NCBI RefSeq assembly: GCF_900109045.1
Contig: NZ_FNYL01000002.1
Span: 682,001-746,000, forward strand
Direction: 5' to 3'
DNA from: Dyadobacter sp. SG02
GTDB taxonomy: Bacteria; Bacteroidota; Bacteroidia; Cytophagales; Spirosomataceae
DNA: 64,000 nucleotides
Positions within the stretch are counted from its first letter, which is position 1, and each line of letters opens with the position of its first letter. The notes beneath the pieces were generated by a model. The model was not told where the DNA came from. It saw only the letters and a list, made by a program, of their open reading frames with translations, and did not search any database. A program made the translations under genes and the position numbers. Of the stretch, positions 60,474-64,000 are shown piece after piece.

Positions 60474-63400
60474 TTGGCAGATCGTCGGTTTTGGAAACCG
60501 CGCCGTTTCCGCGTGCACTGGTTGCTGTTGCTATTTCTGAATGCCCTGACAGTTTTCGGGCAGGGCGATTCCATACGTACCAGTTTGGAATACACCATTA
60601 CCAAAAGATTACTATCTGTTGAAAACGGGTTTGCGTCACACGAGGTATTCTGCGGCGTGCAGGATTCGTCGGGGTTCCTGTGGTTTGGGACGCGCAACGG
60701 GTTGAACCGCTTCGACGGGAGCAAATGCCTGCTTTTTACCCGCCAGCGCAACGACCTTCAGGAAAACAAAGTGGTGCAACTGGCGGTCGACGACGCCAAC
60801 CGTCTTTTCATTCAATACGGCAGCGCCGGGTTCCAGCTGACGACCATCGGGAAGGTGGACGTGATGGATGCCACTACGCAAAAGGTGAAAACGCTGACGA
60901 CCGCTTTTCCTAATCTGCCATTCAAGGAAAGCGATGTGTACTGGATCACCAACGACGGTACCGGCGAAATCAGCTTTCTCACTGCGTCACCTTTCCGGTA
61001 CTGGCGGTATTCTTCCAAAAAGGGGTTCAGGCTGATGCTGGAAATGAAAGGGTGGTTCGGGCAGGATTCCCTGATCGATTACCGCGTTACCGGTCCGGTG
61101 AACACTTTTATCAGAGGAACGGCCCATTTGAAACTGACTAACCAGCAGGTGCAATATGTGGTGAAGGACAAAAAGGTGACTCCGTTCCGCCAGCATGATG
61201 TGCTCCGGTCGCTGCCCGTCGGCTTGACAGAACGGAACGAGTTGCTGATCACCTATAATGTCGCGGGCGATATGGATAACTTCCTCGTAGACAAACTGAC
61301 GGGAGGCGGTCAGCTCGTGGAAGTTGAGAACCTGGATCAATATCATTTGAATGCGGTGAAGGGCCGGTACTGGTACCAGGTGTGGCCGGCGACCGACGGA
61401 CAGGCCACGGCATTCTACATTGCCACCGATGCGCTATATCTCTGGAACAAGCATGGTTTTCTGAAAGTAATGGGCAAGTCGGAGTTGAAAGGCTTCGAAA
61501 ACTTATTCATATACCGGCTTTTTCCCGATAAACTGGGGAATCTGTGGCTGTGTACGTCATCCGGCGTCATGCAGCTGACGATCAAAAAGAACCGATTCAA
61601 ACCCTATTTCTCGACCGGTCAGCAGTCGATGGAGCGGAACGGACAAGCGCGCGGCATACTCGCGGACACGCATGGGCAGGTGGTAGCGAACGTGTGGGGG
61701 CATACATTTATCCAGCGGGACGACCGCACGCAGGGGTTCAGTCATAATTTCATCAATTATGGCATTACCCGGCATGGCGGGGCGCTGTATACGGGCGGCT
61801 TCGGATTGTCGCGGTACGACGAAATGCAGAAACGGTTCATTGGTTTTGCGGCAGCCCCGCCTTCGGAGATATGGTCGATGCATTCGTTGAACGACAGCCT
61901 GCTGTTATTGGGGTGTATCAATGGCTTTTCAATCTTCAATTCGGCAGCCGACCGGTTCGAACCGCTACCTTCTTCGGGACCACCTGCGCCGGAAGCCAGG
62001 TTTGTGTACCGTTTCTTGCGGGATAAAAACAAGGCCGTGTGGGCCGTTGCCGAAAACGGGCTGTACCGGCTAGCCGGCTATCCTGCGCAAGGCCGGCCCC
62101 TGCAAATGGTCCGGATGCAATCGCCGTTTCTGAATGCGTTGAGCCTGCTCGACGCCTGGCAGGATACCGACGGTGTATGGTGGCTCGTCACAAATGGCGA
62201 GGGGCTTTACCGCTGGGACCCGAAGACCAACCGCTCGCGGCAGTTCAATATTACGGTCGGATTTCCGTCCGACGTGCTCTACCGCATCGAGCCGGATGCA
62301 TTCAATAACCTCTGGATCAGTTCCGACTACGGCCTCATTCGTTTCAACCGTAAGAGTTTTTCCATTAATACCTACACCACCACCGACGGTATTTCCCATA
62401 ACGAGTTCAACCGGACGTCGTCGTTCCAGGCCGCCGACGGGAAGCTATATTTCGGCGGGTTGAACGGTGTAGTGGGTTTCGATCCGCGTGATTTCAAGAC
62501 CGACACTTCGCAGCTGCGCGTGCCGTTGCGGGTGATTGCATTCAACCAGTTTGTGGGCGAGGCCAGTGAGCTCGTTAACAAAACCACCGAATTACTCCGC
62601 AATCCGCGCATTGTGCTAGAACCGGACGACAAATTTTTCACACTGGATTTCCAGTTGCTGGATTTTACCAAAGACAAAGGCGCGAGATATGCCTACCTGA
62701 TCGCGGGACTGGACAAGAATTGGGTTTTTATCAACGAAAATTCGGTCCGGATCAGCGGTTTGCCTTACGGCGATTACGTGCTGAGGGTCAGGGCGCAGAA
62801 TAGGGAAGGGGCCTGGAACAAAGAGGAACTGGCTATTCCGCTGAAAGTTTTGAAACCCGTTTACTTGCAATGGTACTTTCTACTTGTGGTGGCGCTGCTG
62901 ATCGGGTTGCTGATCTATCTGTTTATCAGGTTTAGGATCCAGCAATTGGCTCGGGAGAAAAGCAGGTTGGAAGAAACGGTCAGTGAGCGGACGAGGCAGC
63001 TGAAACAATCGCTTTCCGAGCAAACCGCATTGCTTTTGGAAAAGGATGTATTGATGAAAGAGATCCACCATCGCGTGAAGAACAATTTGCAGGTGATTTC
63101 GGGGCTCCTGGAATTGCAGGGCAAAAGCCTTACTGACGAAGCAGCCCGCGGGGCATTGGAGGAAGGGCGGAACCGGGTGCGGAGCATTGCATTGATCCAC
63201 CAGAACCTGTACCAGTTCGAAAACCTCAGCAGCATCGACCTGCAACGTTTCACGACCGATCTGTGCAGGCAGGTACAAAGTGTATTTCAAACCGAAAAAA
63301 AGGTTTCGGTCGTCATCGAAGTGCCCGACGTACATCTGGATATCGATTCTGCCGTGCCGCTGGGACTAATTTTGAACGAATTGTTGTCGAATTCGTTTAA

Positions 63401-63656
63401 ATATGCATTCAAAGAAGTATCCGAAGGTGAAATAAGGTTGACGATCGACGTTGCTTCGGAAGGAAGGTTTAAGCTGGTATATTCCGATAATGGGCCTGGC
63501 CTGCCGACGAACTTTGACCTGAGCCGTGCAACGACGCTGGGCTTGCAGCTCGTGAACGATCTCAGCCGGCAGATAGGAGGGCGTGTGCATTACCAGGACA
63601 GCGCCTTGTTTACCATCCATTTCACGAATAGGGAAATACGTAAAAACCAAGACTAA
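60474..63656 (+). CDS. Sensor histidine kinase with reg_prop beta-propeller
   Basis: The 1060-aa protein starts with a signal or anchor helix (HWLLLLFLNALTVFGQ). Reg_prop repeats form a periplasmic sensor of about 700 residues (for example GFLWFGTRNGLNRFDG, LWLCTSSGVMQL and FNNLWISSDYGLIRFN), followed by a Y_Y_Y domain near 700-790. One membrane helix (about 800-822) leads to a cytoplasmic HisKA_2-type dimerisation domain with the phospho-acceptor His in KEIHHRVKNNLQVISGLLEL (about 862) and an HATPase (YSDNGPGLP). The start is TTG at 60474. It is followed by a response-regulator gene 6 bp downstream, so the kinase and regulator form a pair. Confidence 0.92.
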   Translation: MADRRFWKPRRFRVHWLLLLFLNALTVFGQGDSIRTSLEYTITKRLLSVENGFASHEVFCGVQDSSGFLWFGTRNGLNRFDGSKCLLFTRQRNDLQENKVVQLAVDDANRLFIQYGSAGFQLTTIGKVDVMDATTQKVKTLTTAFPNLPFKESDVYWITNDGTGEISFLTASPFRYWRYSSKKGFRLMLEMKGWFGQDSLIDYRVTGPVNTFIRGTAHLKLTNQQVQYVVKDKKVTPFRQHDVLRSLPVGLTERNELLITYNVAGDMDNFLVDKLTGGGQLVEVENLDQYHLNAVKGRYWYQVWPATDGQATAFYIATDALYLWNKHGFLKVMGKSELKGFENLFIYRLFPDKLGNLWLCTSSGVMQLTIKKNRFKPYFSTGQQSMERNGQARGILADTHGQVVANVWGHTFIQRDDRTQGFSHNFINYGITRHGGALYTGGFGLSRYDEMQKRFIGFAAAPPSEIWSMHSLNDSLLLLGCINGFSIFNSAADRFEPLPSSGPPAPEARFVYRFLRDKNKAVWAVAENGLYRLAGYPAQGRPLQMVRMQSPFLNALSLLDAWQDTDGVWWLVTNGEGLYRWDPKTNRSRQFNITVGFPSDVLYRIEPDAFNNLWISSDYGLIRFNRKSFSINTYTTTDGISHNEFNRTSSFQAADGKLYFGGLNGVVGFDPRDFKTDTSQLRVPLRVIAFNQFVGEASELVNKTTELLRNPRIVLEPDDKFFTLDFQLLDFTKDKGARYAYLIAGLDKNWVFINENSVRISGLPYGDYVLRVRAQNREGAWNKEELAIPLKVLKPVYLQWYFLLVVALLIGLLIYLFIRFRIQQLAREKSRLEETVSERTRQLKQSLSEQTALLLEKDVLMKEIHHRVKNNLQVISGLLELQGKSLTDEAARGALEEGRNRVRSIALIHQNLYQFENLSSIDLQRFTTDLCRQVQSVFQTEKKVSVVIEVPDVHLDIDSAVPLGLILNELLSNSFKYAFKEVSEGEIRLTIDVASEGRFKLVYSDNGPGLPTNFDLSRATTLGLQLVNDLSRQIGGRVHYQDSALFTIHFTNREIRKNQD

Positions 63657-63662
63657 ACCCTG

Positions 63663-64000
63663 ATGGCAGAATTGAAAATCGGTATTGTGGAAGACGAGCT
63701 CGTGATTGCACGCACGATCCTGGGCACGCTCGAAGAACTGGGTTACGCACATTGCGGCCCGGCGATCAGCTACACCGAAGCCCTCGAAATGCTCGACACC
63801 GACAAACCCGACCTGCTGCTGCTCGACATCCAGCTCGCAGGCCGCAAAGACGGCTTCGACGTGGCGGAACGGCTCAACGAAACCTACAAACTGCCATTCA
63901 TTTTCCTCACAGCCAACAGCGATTTCGAAACCATCGATCGCGCCAAAAAGGTGAAGCCACATGCGTATATCGTAAAGCCGTTCACCAAAGAAGAACTCTA
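63663..64000 (+). CDS. Response regulator, N-terminal part
   Basis: The gene runs off the window end. The 112 visible residues form a receiver domain: MAELKIGIVEDELVIARTIL has the acidic pocket, LLLLDIQLAGRKDGFDVAE the phospho-acceptor Asp, and AYIVKPFTKEEL the switch Lys. The output domain, likely LytTR, is not visible. It starts 6 bp after the histidine-kinase stop and is its probable partner. Confidence 0.88.
   Translation, partial: MAELKIGIVEDELVIARTILGTLEELGYAHCGPAISYTEALEMLDTDKPDLLLLDIQLAGRKDGFDVAERLNETYKLPFIFLTANSDFETIDRAKKVKPHAYIVKPFTKEEL

Overview
The window looks like chromosomal DNA of a Bacteroidota bacterium of the Cytophagales type; a Dyadobacter-like member of the Spirosomaceae is my best guess. 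This rests on a SusC/SusD pair, a type IX secretion sorting-domain protein, several MacB/FtsX-type permeases (one led by a PadR regulator), a reg_prop/Y_Y_Y histidine kinase, sulfatases and weak Shine-Dalgarno use. The genus is inference. No rRNA, tRNA, CRISPR array, prophage or intact insertion sequence was recognised.

Layout. 0-7.6 kb: end of an alkene reductase, an uncharacterised 389-aa protein, an MFS permease, a lone ExbD, a DoxX-like protein with a Cys-rich tail, and a PadR + FtsX-permease operon. 7.7-13 kb: REP-like palindromes and a susD/susC nutrient-uptake pair. 13.3-19.6 kb: an exported RidA protein and a surface-polysaccharide cluster (methyltransferase, sugar ketoisomerase-like cupin, five glycosyltransferases). 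20-31 kb: sulfatase, thioredoxin-like protein, hydrolase lipoprotein, Bcr/CflA-type MFS with an AraC regulator, FtsX permease, di-haem peroxidase, ThuA-like protein. 31.5-35.4 kb: two YadA-head/S74-chaperone surface proteins flanking a T9SS cargo. 35.4-37.2 kb: an MGT-type glycosyltransferase and a decayed LytS kinase. 52-64 kb: a Cys-rich lipoprotein, a resolvase-fold protein lacking the catalytic Ser, a serine hydrolase, FtsX permease, sulfatase, SDR, and a two-component sensor region that runs off the window.

The most interesting part is 37.1-52.0 kb, which reads as one self-contained sigma-54 regulon. Four -24/-12 promoters (37223, 44897, complement 48048-48064, complement 51890-51905) are each preceded by a dyad built on CG(G/A)TATTT and its inverse. 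The distance from the near end of the dyad to the GG of the -24 box is 58-60 bp at all four. The transcription units they head include two genes for GAF-domain sigma-54 activators with intact GAFTGA loops, and each activator gene follows a member of one unrecognised protein family (core motif FIFYLGxP). The remaining genes are three different alpha/beta hydrolases (one with a Tat signal and an Asp nucleophile), a bestrophin channel, two YCII proteins, a pirin, an NmrA-like reductase and two small unknown proteins. Together they suggest an auto-activated response to a small, perhaps aromatic or electrophilic, molecule; this function is inference.
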